Notes under the pieces: model-generated
What the model was told of the DNA's origin: nothing
Seen by the model: the letters and a program-made list of their open reading frames with translations, nothing else
Databases searched by the model: none
NCBI GenBank assembly: GCA_020058355.1
Contig: JAGVEG010000027.1
Span: 1 to 13,047 of the forward strand
DNA from: Candidatus Berkelbacteria bacterium
Lineage (GTDB): Bacteria; Patescibacteriota; UBA1384; CAILIB01
Length of the DNA stretch: 13,047 bases
Direction of reading: 5' to 3'
Position numbers and translations under genes: made by a program
Shown here: positions 5,942-13,047 of the stretch, piece after piece
How the letters are laid out: each line of letters starts with the position of its first letter
Position numbering within the stretch: the stretch's first letter is position 1

Positions 5942-6759
5942 GCAATCAAACAATCACCGTTCACTGTTTGGTGCGGAATGAAGAGCGGTTCATCTGGTAT
6001 GCATTACGATCAGTACTTCCGTATGTTGATCGTGTGCTGGTTTTCGATACAGGTTCAACTGATCATACGAACGAGATAATTGCGAGTATTAAAGATGAGC
6101 GCATCACCCACATTCAAAAAGGTGAGGTATCGAAGCAGGAATTTTACCAGCTGCGCCAAGAGCAGATAGAAAAAACAACAACAGATTGGATTCTTGTACT
6201 TGATGGCGATGAGATATGGCCAAAGGAGGCCATTGAAGAGCTTGTTGCGGCAATCAAGAACGCAAGTGACACTACCTGGGCTCTTGTCTCACCATTTATC
6301 AACTGTGTTGAGACTCCTCTTTATTTTGAATCACTTGATCGGGGTAGTTATACGATCAATGGGAAAAAGGATTTCCATACAGTTCGGGCCATGCGCTGCC
6401 TACCAGGCCTTACGGTTACGGGTGATTACGGGGTTGAAGGCTACTATACAGCCAATGGAAAACAACTACACGAAAATAGCTCACACCTCGATTTTTTAAC
6501 AAAGCGGTATATCCATACCAGTAATCTGGTGCGATCCGGTGGACTTGCACATGACTGGAAAATCGCGTATCGCCGGCGTAAAGTATACCAAGGAGGGAGA
6601 GGAATGAGGTACCCTGTGTATGAGGCACTCTCGCGAACAGCTTTTGCTGAGCCGGTACCGATTATTGACTTCTACCCACTGCGCGTCAGGAGCTCACTAT
6701 TCGCTCGAGTGCTACGCTTTCTTGTTCAGTTTCTTCATAACTTTCTTCGTCCATCATGA
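5938..6759 (+). CDS. GT2 family glycosyltransferase
   Basis: This 273-residue GT-A enzyme has TVHCLVRNEERFI (residues 7-19), VFDTGSTD (35-42), and the DXD motif LVLDGDEIWP (86-95). It resembles short GT2 proteins that begin directly with the catalytic strand. The C-terminal segment is basic, with a short hydrophobic stretch (SLFARVLRFLVQFLHNFL) that may form an amphipathic membrane-contact helix. I choose ATG 5938: it overlaps the previous stop as ATGA and has GGAG (5925-5928) nine bases upstream. The ATG at 5923 would place five extra residues and lose that spacing. Substrate unknown. The next gene again overlaps by ATGA. Confidence 0.87.
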   Translation: MSNQTITVHCLVRNEERFIWYALRSVLPYVDRVLVFDTGSTDHTNEIIASIKDERITHIQKGEVSKQEFYQLRQEQIEKTTTDWILVLDGDEIWPKEAIEELVAAIKNASDTTWALVSPFINCVETPLYFESLDRGSYTINGKKDFHTVRAMRCLPGLTVTGDYGVEGYYTANGKQLHENSSHLDFLTKRYIHTSNLVRSGGLAHDWKIAYRRRKVYQGGRGMRYPVYEALSRTAFAEPVPIIDFYPLRVRSSLFARVLRFLVQFLHNFLRPS

Positions 6760-7541
6760 TTCCACAACAAACTTGGGAGGATAATCGATACTATGACATG
6801 GCGGCCAAGGCGAGTCAGGAAATCTCGACACACCCCGGCTTTCGCCGGATGCGGGAAGTACTTTCCGTAGCACCAACGGTACTGGATATTGGTTGTGGAG
6901 AAGGTACGAAAACGGCGTTGATTGCAGGGGATCGCACTGGTGTTCAGGGTGTTGATGTGAGTGAAACAGCTCTCGCACGTGCTTCTCAGTACAAGCATAT
7001 TGTCACGACAAAGGTTTCCAATGAGAAGTTACCTTTCAAAGATGCAATGTTTGAAGGAATTATGTCCTGCTTTGTTATGGAGCACATTCAAGACGCAGAC
7101 CTCTTTATGGAAGAGTGTGCGCGCGTACTCAAACCAGGAGGTGTTGTTGCGCTTATCTGTCCGAACTTTGCTTCACCATTCTTCACGAGTCCACCAAATA
7201 AAAAATCAGTTCTGAGGCGGCATAGTGAGGCGTGGGTAAAACTTGGCAAGAAGAATGACGGCGCGTTACTTGAGTGGGAGCGTGTAGAGCCAATTACGGA
7301 CAGAGAGTATCAGACCGATTTTGACACGACGCTTGAGCCCTCTTTCATCACTATGAAGCGCTGGTTCCAAACAAGGGGATGGACTATTCAATACGCAAAC
7401 ACACATTGGGGGCTATTTCGTCCAATGAACCTGCTCGGTAAGTTCTTCCTCCCGGCAAAGTACCTCGGAATGCTCGGAGTCTACCCATTCAGAGAATGGG
7501 GACCTGAGTTATGCATTATTGCTGAAAAGCCTACTCTTTAA
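6756..7541 (+). CDS. Class I SAM-dependent methyltransferase (type 11)
   Basis: This 261-residue enzyme has motif I TVLDIGCGEGTKT (residues 41-53), VQGVDVSE as the beta-2 acidic loop, LPFKDAMFEGIMSCFVMEHI, and the CARVLKPGGVVALICPN post-motif. The N-terminal 40 residues form a helical cap (QTWEDNRYYDMAAKA) like that of many sugar or quinone methyltransferases. Its position after a GT4 and a GT2 in an ATGA-coupled operon suggests that it methylates the glycan they build. It is about as similar in layout to the other type 11 enzyme in the window as to any family member, so I do not claim they are paralogues. Its last 11 bases overlap the end of the convergent flippase gene. Confidence 0.87.
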   Translation: MIPQQTWEDNRYYDMAAKASQEISTHPGFRRMREVLSVAPTVLDIGCGEGTKTALIAGDRTGVQGVDVSETALARASQYKHIVTTKVSNEKLPFKDAMFEGIMSCFVMEHIQDADLFMEECARVLKPGGVVALICPNFASPFFTSPPNKKSVLRRHSEAWVKLGKKNDGALLEWERVEPITDREYQTDFDTTLEPSFITMKRWFQTRGWTIQYANTHWGLFRPMNLLGKFFLPAKYLGMLGVYPFREWGPELCIIAEKPTL

Positions 7542-8772
7542 GGAGTTTCTTAACGAGAAGGTGGTTTACCACAACGCTTGAGAAGCTTGCCCCAACGAAG
7601 GCCCATGCGACACCAAGAATTCCGTAGGTGGGGGCGAGTAGTATGTTTAAGACAATTTTTACGAGTAATTGGACGAGTGCCTCAAGTGCAAAGAATTGGG
7701 GCTTGTTTCGTGCAAATAGTACACTATTGGGCATGATCGTTAATCCAAAGAAGTACATCCCAATACAGAGAACGGCAAATAGTGGGCCGATTCCCTGGTA
7801 TTCATTAGAGTAAAACCAGGGTAATCCAATAACGCCAAAGAGTAGTACAAGGAGTGTTATGCCTAAAAATAGGATAATGAAGAGCGGATATTTCCTGTAG
7901 TAGTCACGAAGCTCTTCAAGAGACTTCCCACTTATTTTGGGGTTCAGTACAAAAGAAAAAGTAGTAGCAATCATACTAAGAATGTAGGCAAACTGGTAAG
8001 CCGCTGCATAAATTCCAGTACTTGTTGTGCCTAGTTGGCGCTGTATGATAAAAATATCAACTCTGCTAACGAGCGCAATAGCAAGTGCCCAAATCGTCAT
8101 CCAAGTACTAAACCGAATAATCTGTTCAAAGTTTGAACGTCCTGGCTTGAGGAGTGAGCGGAGCTGATGGGGGATCTGTGTTACGCCAAAGAGTGCCGCA
8201 ATAAGAGCTGCTACCGCAATTGTTAGTATAAGTGTGGCGGGTGTAAGCATCTGCGTTGCAAAGAAGCAAACGACGAGGATAAGCTTTAAGAGTCCATTAA
8301 TACTTGTGGTAATTGAGTATGATACAAATCGCTCACATGACTGCAGGATGGCGGTAAGGGTACTGAGTACTGTGATAGGAATAATTGCTAGGAGAGCAAC
8401 GATAAGAAGGGTGCGGTTTCCCTGCAGATTAAGAAGTGTCTCTATCCAGGGGAGGAAAATGAAGCCCAGGATGGCTGCTATAAAAGTGATCCCTGCACGA
8501 AAAAGAGCAGTCGCTGTTATGATCTTTTTAGATTCAGTATAGTTACTCTGTTGAATACTTGGGGATAGAAATCGAACAAGACCAGCATTTATGCCAAGCT
8601 CACTCATCTCTATTACTAAAAAGAGAAAGGCGCTTGCACCGGAGAATGTGCCGAATGCAGTTGCCCCCATCCAGCGTGGTGCTAAAAGCATGGCAATGAG
8701 ACCAAGTCCTGATCCACAGAGTGTTCCGAGGAAGACAATACTGCTCTGTTTTAGGAAGAGCTTATTATTCAT
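7531..8772 (-). CDS. Polysaccharide flippase (Wzx-like, PST / MATE-related family)
   Basis: This 413-residue integral membrane protein carries 12 or more hydrophobic segments along its whole length. It has the typical N-terminal pattern of oligosaccharide flippases: a helix after LKQSSIVFLGTLCGSGLG, then LAPRWMGATAFGTFSGA, and SELGINAGLVRFLS. The later VSRVDIFIIQRQLGTTSTGIYAAA region matches the repeat of the second half, and the YGILGVAWAFVGASF helix closes it. It would move the lipid-linked glycan from the cytoplasmic to the outer face of the membrane. ATG 8772 is chosen because it starts MNNKLFLKQ and overlaps the previous stop by eight bases (ATGAATAA). The frame is open upstream to a start at 8838, but that stretch is out of frame with the upstream gene. 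Confidence 0.88.
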   Translation of the reverse strand: MNNKLFLKQSSIVFLGTLCGSGLGLIAMLLAPRWMGATAFGTFSGASAFLFLVIEMSELGINAGLVRFLSPSIQQSNYTESKKIITATALFRAGITFIAAILGFIFLPWIETLLNLQGNRTLLIVALLAIIPITVLSTLTAILQSCERFVSYSITTSINGLLKLILVVCFFATQMLTPATLILTIAVAALIAALFGVTQIPHQLRSLLKPGRSNFEQIIRFSTWMTIWALAIALVSRVDIFIIQRQLGTTSTGIYAAAYQFAYILSMIATTFSFVLNPKISGKSLEELRDYYRKYPLFIILFLGITLLVLLFGVIGLPWFYSNEYQGIGPLFAVLCIGMYFFGLTIMPNSVLFARNKPQFFALEALVQLLVKIVLNILLAPTYGILGVAWAFVGASFSSVVVNHLLVKKLLKE

Positions 8773-10723
8773 GGGAGTACTTCCAAATCCTAGTAGTTCC
8801 ATCGGTAAATACGGGGGTAACCCCGGGAGTTTGATCAATACTTGCTAGGTTGGCGTTGTATTCATTTAGTGTACGCCACCATTCACGACTGCCGTAGAGT
8901 CCAGTGAATTTCCCTGTAGAGTAGAGAATGTAGATATCTGAGGGAGGATCCTTCTTGGTGGGCGCTTGCTTTCTCAGATCAAGAAGTCGCAGGCGCTCAA
9001 GTTGACGTATCTGTGCAGTTGTATATGTAGTGTAAAACTGGAGGCTCGATTGATCGATCGAGGAAGCCATGAGGCTAATTGCCTCTCTGGCGGTTACTGC
9101 TGTTTCTGCGGTGGTCGCTATATCAACCTGACTTTGCGTCAGTTCACCATCACCCTGCTTAATTCGTGCAAGAATATCGACTCGTTCATCGGGGCTCATA
9201 CTGAAGAAATTGGTAACACTAAGGGTGTTCATCTCGCCGTACACCTGAAAGGCGGGGGTGCTTCCAGCTTGAGTTATAAGTACTGAGCGAGCGTCTATCA
9301 GTGGGCGAATTGTGCTAATGGACTGGATATCGGATTGCTGCGTCCATCCTTGTTTTCTCGAGATGATAAATGCTGTCGTGAGCGTGCCCAGGACAACGGC
9401 AAGGCCGATGATTATCTGTTGACGTCGGCTTGTTTTTTCAAGAAGGGTAATTGCTATGGTGACGAGCGCAATGGCACCATACAACCATGCTCGGTCCGGG
9501 AAGCTTGGTAGTCCAAAGCGTGGCACGACCTCAGCAATGATGAAAAATACCGTGAAAAGTGAGAATAGAAATCCGGTTGAGGTGAGGTTGCGCCGTTTAT
9601 AGAAAACAAAACTTAGGGGGAGGAGAAAGCCAAGATTGTAACCATAGAATAGCAACCAGCTCATCCCAGGCCACCCAAGCTGGGTTCCATCAATAGTTGT
9701 GTAGTTTGTGATGAACCATGGAATGAATCTGGGCTGATGGTCCGCAAAGATATTTCTGAATGTAGCAAGGAGTGCCTGTGTTTGTGGGAGGGACAGGAGT
9801 AAAAGGGTAATGACTCCAAGATATATAATGTGAAGCAAAGAAGACTTGGTATCTGTACGAATGGCGCGATAGATGAACGGAAATGAAAAAAGAAGAATTG
9901 CTGCGGAGATGAATATGGCAAATTCATGGAAGGGGTAGCAAGTAAGACTAAGAAGAAAGGCACCGATAAGTCGGGGTCCAGTCTGCTTCCTAAGGATAAG
10001 AATCGTCACTGCTGCAAGTGCGATAATAACCGACTGTGGGCGTGCGTAGAGTATCTCTGAAAAGATAACGGGGATAGCAGTGAGAAAAAAGGGGAAAAGA
10101 TAGGCAGGAGTTCTTCGGGATAGTGCCTTCCATGTAATAGTAAAAATAGAGGTTAACCAAACAGGAATCATCCATTGCAGTACGTAGAGTGGATCAAGAT
10201 AGCTGAGTGTACTGATTGTTTGAACCAATGCGGGAAATAGAGGGCGATAACCAATACGCCCGAACACTCCATTTTTACTGTTCTCTCGTACGGAATGTAC
10301 GATTGAGTAGCCGTCTGCTTCGGGTAAGTAGCGATAGAGTGCAAAGGCTGCTAGATGGAGAAACAGGATGACGGCAACCGTGAGAAAGAATTCATTTTTT
10401 TGAAATTTGTGAGCATCGAGTAGGGGACTCTTTCTTTGTATCTTTTTTATGAGAAAGAGTATCGTGGGAATATTCCAGGCGACGAGAAGGCCGGAAAGAT
10501 GGAGCTGGGTTACCTCAAAGAATGGGATGCGGGTGCCAAGTAGAAAGCTTACCCATGACCAGATGACGGGGCCAGCCAGGAGTGAAATCCCTATCTTCTC
10601 AATACGGCTAAAAGATTGATCCCAGTACTGTAGGAGGATGTAGAACGGAAGACACACAAGTGCCAGGTAAAGAATCGTGGTGCTGACAATCTGAAAGATG
10701 AGAAGAAAATCCATTTGGTCCAT
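8765..10723 (-). CDS. Large multi-spanning membrane protein, possible GT-C glycosyltransferase
   Basis: This 652-residue protein has about 13 hydrophobic segments over residues 4-455, followed by a soluble C-terminal domain of about 195 residues. The loop after the fourth helix carries LPEADGYSI with two acidic residues (E135, D137), where GT-C enzymes keep their catalytic Asp/Glu. The transmembrane part also has ARPQS, HEF and PSFPDRAW motifs facing loops. The C-terminal domain ends in FTDGTTRIWKYSHE, like the outer-face domains of GT-C proteins. It could use a polyprenyl-phosphate sugar made by the GT2/DUF2304 pair. A Wzy-type polymerase is the alternative, but Wzy proteins usually lack such a long C-terminal domain. 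ATG 10723 has AAGGA only two bases upstream; ATG 10714 gives eleven and may be the true start. It is coupled to the flippase by an eight-base overlap. Confidence 0.6.
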   Translation of the reverse strand: MDQMDFLLIFQIVSTTILYLALVCLPFYILLQYWDQSFSRIEKIGISLLAGPVIWSWVSFLLGTRIPFFEVTQLHLSGLLVAWNIPTILFLIKKIQRKSPLLDAHKFQKNEFFLTVAVILFLHLAAFALYRYLPEADGYSIVHSVRENSKNGVFGRIGYRPLFPALVQTISTLSYLDPLYVLQWMIPVWLTSIFTITWKALSRRTPAYLFPFFLTAIPVIFSEILYARPQSVIIALAAVTILILRKQTGPRLIGAFLLSLTCYPFHEFAIFISAAILLFSFPFIYRAIRTDTKSSLLHIIYLGVITLLLLSLPQTQALLATFRNIFADHQPRFIPWFITNYTTIDGTQLGWPGMSWLLFYGYNLGFLLPLSFVFYKRRNLTSTGFLFSLFTVFFIIAEVVPRFGLPSFPDRAWLYGAIALVTIAITLLEKTSRRQQIIIGLAVVLGTLTTAFIISRKQGWTQQSDIQSISTIRPLIDARSVLITQAGSTPAFQVYGEMNTLSVTNFFSMSPDERVDILARIKQGDGELTQSQVDIATTAETAVTAREAISLMASSIDQSSLQFYTTYTTAQIRQLERLRLLDLRKQAPTKKDPPSDIYILYSTGKFTGLYGSREWWRTLNEYNANLASIDQTPGVTPVFTDGTTRIWKYSHE

Positions 10724-10793
10724 AGTCCTTCTAGGTTAGCAGCAAGGTTCTAGCTGTGCTACCATTGGCTTGTATTGGTAATTATTCTTGGTA
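10724..10793. promoter_or_regulatory. Divergent promoter region with repeated TTGG elements
   Basis: This 70-base gap separates two divergent operons and must hold both promoters. It contains the direct repeat TTGGTAAT at 10775-10782 and 10788-10795, the second running into the plus-strand ATG. A third partial copy, TTGGCTTG, is at 10765-10772. TACCA (10760-10764) and TGGTA (10776-10780) are inverted. An extended -10-like TGGTAATTA lies at 10776-10784, without a good -35. AAGGA is the likely ribosome-binding site of the minus-strand gene. Regulator binding is possible but not shown. Confidence 0.35.
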
Positions 10794-11801
10794 ATGCGCA
10801 GTTTTATTCTTGCCCTTCTTGCAAAGCGGTACTTTTTGCCACCCTTCTTCTGGAAGTCGCAAACAAAGTACAGCCAGCTTTCCCCGGCTGCGTATTCATC
10901 AGATTCATATACGGGAATTGTGCAGGATGCACAGAAGCTGCTAGGTCGTTATATGGAAGAGGAAAAACAGCAAGATGAAGCGTTTTTAAAGACACTGGTT
11001 CATCCATACTGGCAGCATGTGCGAGAGCTTGATCAGGAGAAAATACAGTCTGTAGGACTACGTGAAGATTTTCTTCGTGATAAGCAACTTCAGCTAAATA
11101 TTGGATGGGGCGGCGGCCCACTTCAGGCATGGCACCGAAACGTACTTACTGAGCACATGATTGGCACTGAGCTCTATGAATATATTGCACATGACTTTAT
11201 TGAGTCGAGAGTAGGTTCTCCCTATCTTGCAAATGGTCCAGTAGAAATGCAACAAAAACCACTTACCCCTGGTCTTTTTGCTCATGCATATTATTTGGGT
11301 CGTGCAACCAAGAAGGGTGCAATGGTTCCAGCTAAGGTACTTGAGTTCGGAGGAGGGTATGGTGGTTGCGCCCGTCTCTTTATGGGTAAGTGGCCGAGTG
11401 CGACCTACTGTATTCTTGATACGCCTGAGTCCTTAATCGTGCAGTACGTCTACCTTACAATGAACGGCGTACCGGTCCATGCTCTTGGTGATAATGAAGT
11501 ACCCAAGAGGGGCATGGTAAATCTTGTGCCGTTTTGGCGAGTTGCCAGCGTTAACTATAGAGCTGACCTGTTTCTTTCGACTTTCGCACTCACTGAAACT
11601 ACTGATGGAATGCGTCAGGAAGTAGAGAGGAAAGATTTCTTTGGTGCTCCAGTGGTCTACATCCAAGGAGGTAAAGACATGAGATTTGAAAGTCATAAAG
11701 ACCTGCCCGACAGGGTGAAAGAAAGAAGGCCAGAGAGCATCCTTGTTGATTCGCATATTCCGGGATGCTATGAGATTTCCTTAAATAATCTGGAAAAATG
11801 A
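10794..11801 (+). CDS. Putative sugar O-methyltransferase
   Basis: This 335-residue protein carries a SAM-binding motif of unusual form, KVLEFGGGYGGCARLF (residues about 181-196). It is followed by ATYCILDTPESLIVQYVYL, the pattern of the putative sugar O-methyltransferase family. In that family EIGGGYGG and a D-x-P-E motif replace the usual DLGCGTG. The N-terminal 170 residues form a helical, charged domain with Trp-rich stretches (GWGGGPLQAWHRN) that probably binds the sugar substrate. Its sequence type differs from the two type 11 methyltransferases here. ATG 10794 is chosen; a TTG two codons earlier is possible. There is no clear Shine-Dalgarno sequence. The stop overlaps the next ATG (ATGA), so it is coupled to the GT4 gene that follows. 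Target sugar and position are unknown. Confidence 0.75.
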   Translation: MRSFILALLAKRYFLPPFFWKSQTKYSQLSPAAYSSDSYTGIVQDAQKLLGRYMEEEKQQDEAFLKTLVHPYWQHVRELDQEKIQSVGLREDFLRDKQLQLNIGWGGGPLQAWHRNVLTEHMIGTELYEYIAHDFIESRVGSPYLANGPVEMQQKPLTPGLFAHAYYLGRATKKGAMVPAKVLEFGGGYGGCARLFMGKWPSATYCILDTPESLIVQYVYLTMNGVPVHALGDNEVPKRGMVNLVPFWRVASVNYRADLFLSTFALTETTDGMRQEVERKDFFGAPVVYIQGGKDMRFESHKDLPDRVKERRPESILVDSHIPGCYEISLNNLEK

Positions 11802-13047
11802 GCTCATTGCGGATTCTTTTTTGCATAACTCCGTTTTGGCCACAAATGGGGGGTCTTGAAAAACATGTTGCAGAGTTGGCGAAGAGATTAGTGGTGCGGG
11901 GGCATGGAGTAACAGTACTATCGATTCACGCGAGTGCTCCACTTGAGGAGGTGTGGGAGGGTGTAGATATTGTTCGCGTGCGACCATTAGTCACGCTTGG
12001 GGGAATTGTTGCAATTCCACATCCAGGAAGTTGGTATAGGGCCATAAAGCACGTGAAAAGGCATACTGCGTATGATGTGGTGTGGACCCATACCCGATTC
12101 TTCGCGACATCTTGGCTTGGAGCTTCACTTGCTCGTACGTTTAAAGCACGGCATCTTCATACTGAGCATGGTTCAGGATTCGTTAATCATCCTTCTGTCT
12201 TTGTAGCTACTGGTGCGCGCGCGCTCGATGAACTTTTCGGAAAGCGAGTTTTGCTGCGGGCTGACGGAGTGTTTGCTGTTTCTCACGCAGTTGCATCCTT
12301 TGTTGAGGAATGGACCGGTCGTCGTCCACTTGTTACTTATAATGGTGTTGATGAGGTATTCTGGCAGCATGGCGATTTACAGGAGTTGCCGGCTGAGCTT
12401 GCGAGTTGGCTAGGTAGGCGCACTCCACTTTTATTTATGGGTAGGTTAATGACAGCCAAGGGGGCACACATTGCCATCGAGGCAATGAGCAAATTGTTAG
12501 ACAGTGAGAAATCAAAAATTGCACTAGTTATCGCGGGAGAGGGTCCGCAGAAGGAGGAGCTGGTTGAAAAAATGAAGGCCGCAGGTCTTGAGGGGGTGGT
12601 ATATCTTGCAGGAAGGCTTAGTCCTGAGAGTATTAGGTCCTTGCTGGCGCGTGGGTGTTATCTGAACCCTTCATTTTCTGCAGAAGGTTTACAGACAACA
12701 CTTCTTGAAGCAGGAATGATGAATAGTTGGATTATTTCTTCAGATACGAGAGGTACCGATGAGGTCGTAAATAGTCCTGAAATTGGTGAAATTGTTGCCA
12801 GGGAGAATGTTGAGGAGCTTACTAAGGCGATCCAGAGATGGGTGGCACGGGATATGCCACGTGCAGAGGGTCGGAATGACTTGCGTGCGATTTTCTCATG
12901 GGATGTTGTTGTTTCTCAGACTGAAAAGGCAGCCATTGCCTATGTTCATAAAAAACATGTAGTAATGCTGCGTTCAAATCCAGTACTTCCTGATCCACGG
13001 ATAGAAAAGGAGGCTCGAACGCTTGCCCAAGAACTACGTGTAACAGT
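11798..13047 (+). CDS. GT4 glycosyltransferase continuing in frame into a second GT4 (partial, runs off the window)
   Basis: The first 380 residues are a complete GT4. They show RILFCITPFWPQMGGLEKH (glycine-rich first loop), VWTHTRF, TEHGSG, FMGRLMTAKG (R216 and K221 as donor-phosphate residues), AGEGPQ and the EX7E motif E296-E304 in SAEGLQTTLLEAG. They close with the usual C-terminal helix after FSWDVV. No stop follows. From about residue 384 the frame reads KKHVVMLRSNPVLPDP then RIEKEARTLAQELRVT, the textbook N-terminus of another GT4. The frame is open to the window end (416 codons seen). This is either a tandem two-domain enzyme or two genes joined by an indel in the A6 run at 12950-12955. 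Removing one A would bring the first domain to a TAG within three codons. ATG 11798 overlaps the upstream TGA; GGA at 11792-11794 is a weak Shine-Dalgarno sequence. Confidence 0.85.
   Translation, partial: MSSLRILFCITPFWPQMGGLEKHVAELAKRLVVRGHGVTVLSIHASAPLEEVWEGVDIVRVRPLVTLGGIVAIPHPGSWYRAIKHVKRHTAYDVVWTHTRFFATSWLGASLARTFKARHLHTEHGSGFVNHPSVFVATGARALDELFGKRVLLRADGVFAVSHAVASFVEEWTGRRPLVTYNGVDEVFWQHGDLQELPAELASWLGRRTPLLFMGRLMTAKGAHIAIEAMSKLLDSEKSKIALVIAGEGPQKEELVEKMKAAGLEGVVYLAGRLSPESIRSLLARGCYLNPSFSAEGLQTTLLEAGMMNSWIISSDTRGTDEVVNSPEIGEIVARENVEELTKAIQRWVARDMPRAEGRNDLRAIFSWDVVVSQTEKAAIAYVHKKHVVMLRSNPVLPDPRIEKEARTLAQELRVT

Noticed and set aside
1..13047. CRISPR array, tRNA, rRNA, insertion sequence or prophage genes
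   Set aside because: No regularly spaced repeats, no tRNA or rRNA signature, no transposase or integrase motif and no terminal inverted repeats were seen on either strand.

Overview
The window looks like part of a surface-glycan (exopolysaccharide, O-antigen-like or S-layer glycan) biosynthesis locus in a bacterium with a compact genome. Stop codons TAA, TAG and TGA are all used normally, so this is not a recoded lineage. Coding density is close to complete. Genes overlap by 4-11 bases and most starts lack a clear Shine-Dalgarno sequence. The gene repertoire is DUF218, a DPM1-like GT2 paired with DUF2304, GT4 and GT2 enzymes, a PST flippase and several methyltransferases. Together these would fit a Patescibacteria/CPR-type genome. 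That assignment is an inference from style only; no marker gene is present.

Layout. Positions 1-140 hold no gene I can name, but they end in a good promoter that abuts the first start codon. Positions 141-628 are a ribbon-helix-helix antitoxin and RelE toxin pair, closed by a strong hairpin terminator (634-658). A small DUF218 protein is on the minus strand (661-1158). It diverges from a polyprenyl-phosphate glycosyltransferase and its DUF2304 membrane partner (1241-2247, plus). Next come three minus-strand genes: a GT2 (3815-4648 or 4738), a rhamnosyltransferase-like GT2 (2953-3822) and a methyltransferase (2258-2944). Three plus-strand genes follow, coupled by ATGA overlaps: a GT4 (4724-5941), a GT2 (5938-6759) and a methyltransferase (6756-7541). 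Two minus-strand membrane genes follow: a 652-residue multi-spanning protein resembling GT-C enzymes (8765-10723) and a flippase (7531-8772). The last two genes are on the plus strand: a putative sugar O-methyltransferase (10794-11801) and a GT4 gene running off the window (11798-13047). That final frame continues without a stop from one complete GT4 into the N-terminus of a second.

How the genes could work together (inference). The cytoplasmic GT2 and GT4 enzymes would build a lipid-linked oligosaccharide, and the three methyltransferases would decorate or cap it. The flippase would move it across the membrane. The DPM1-like GT2 with DUF2304 could charge a polyprenyl phosphate that the GT-C-like membrane protein uses on the outer face. 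No initiating sugar-phosphate transferase, chain-length regulator, certain polymerase or nucleotide-sugar pathway gene is visible, so the cluster must continue outside the window.

The most notable points are the in-frame GT4-GT4 fusion (or an indel at an A6 tract that mimics one), repeated strand switching with tail-to-tail overlaps and no visible terminators, and two promoters placed so that the transcripts would begin at the start codon.
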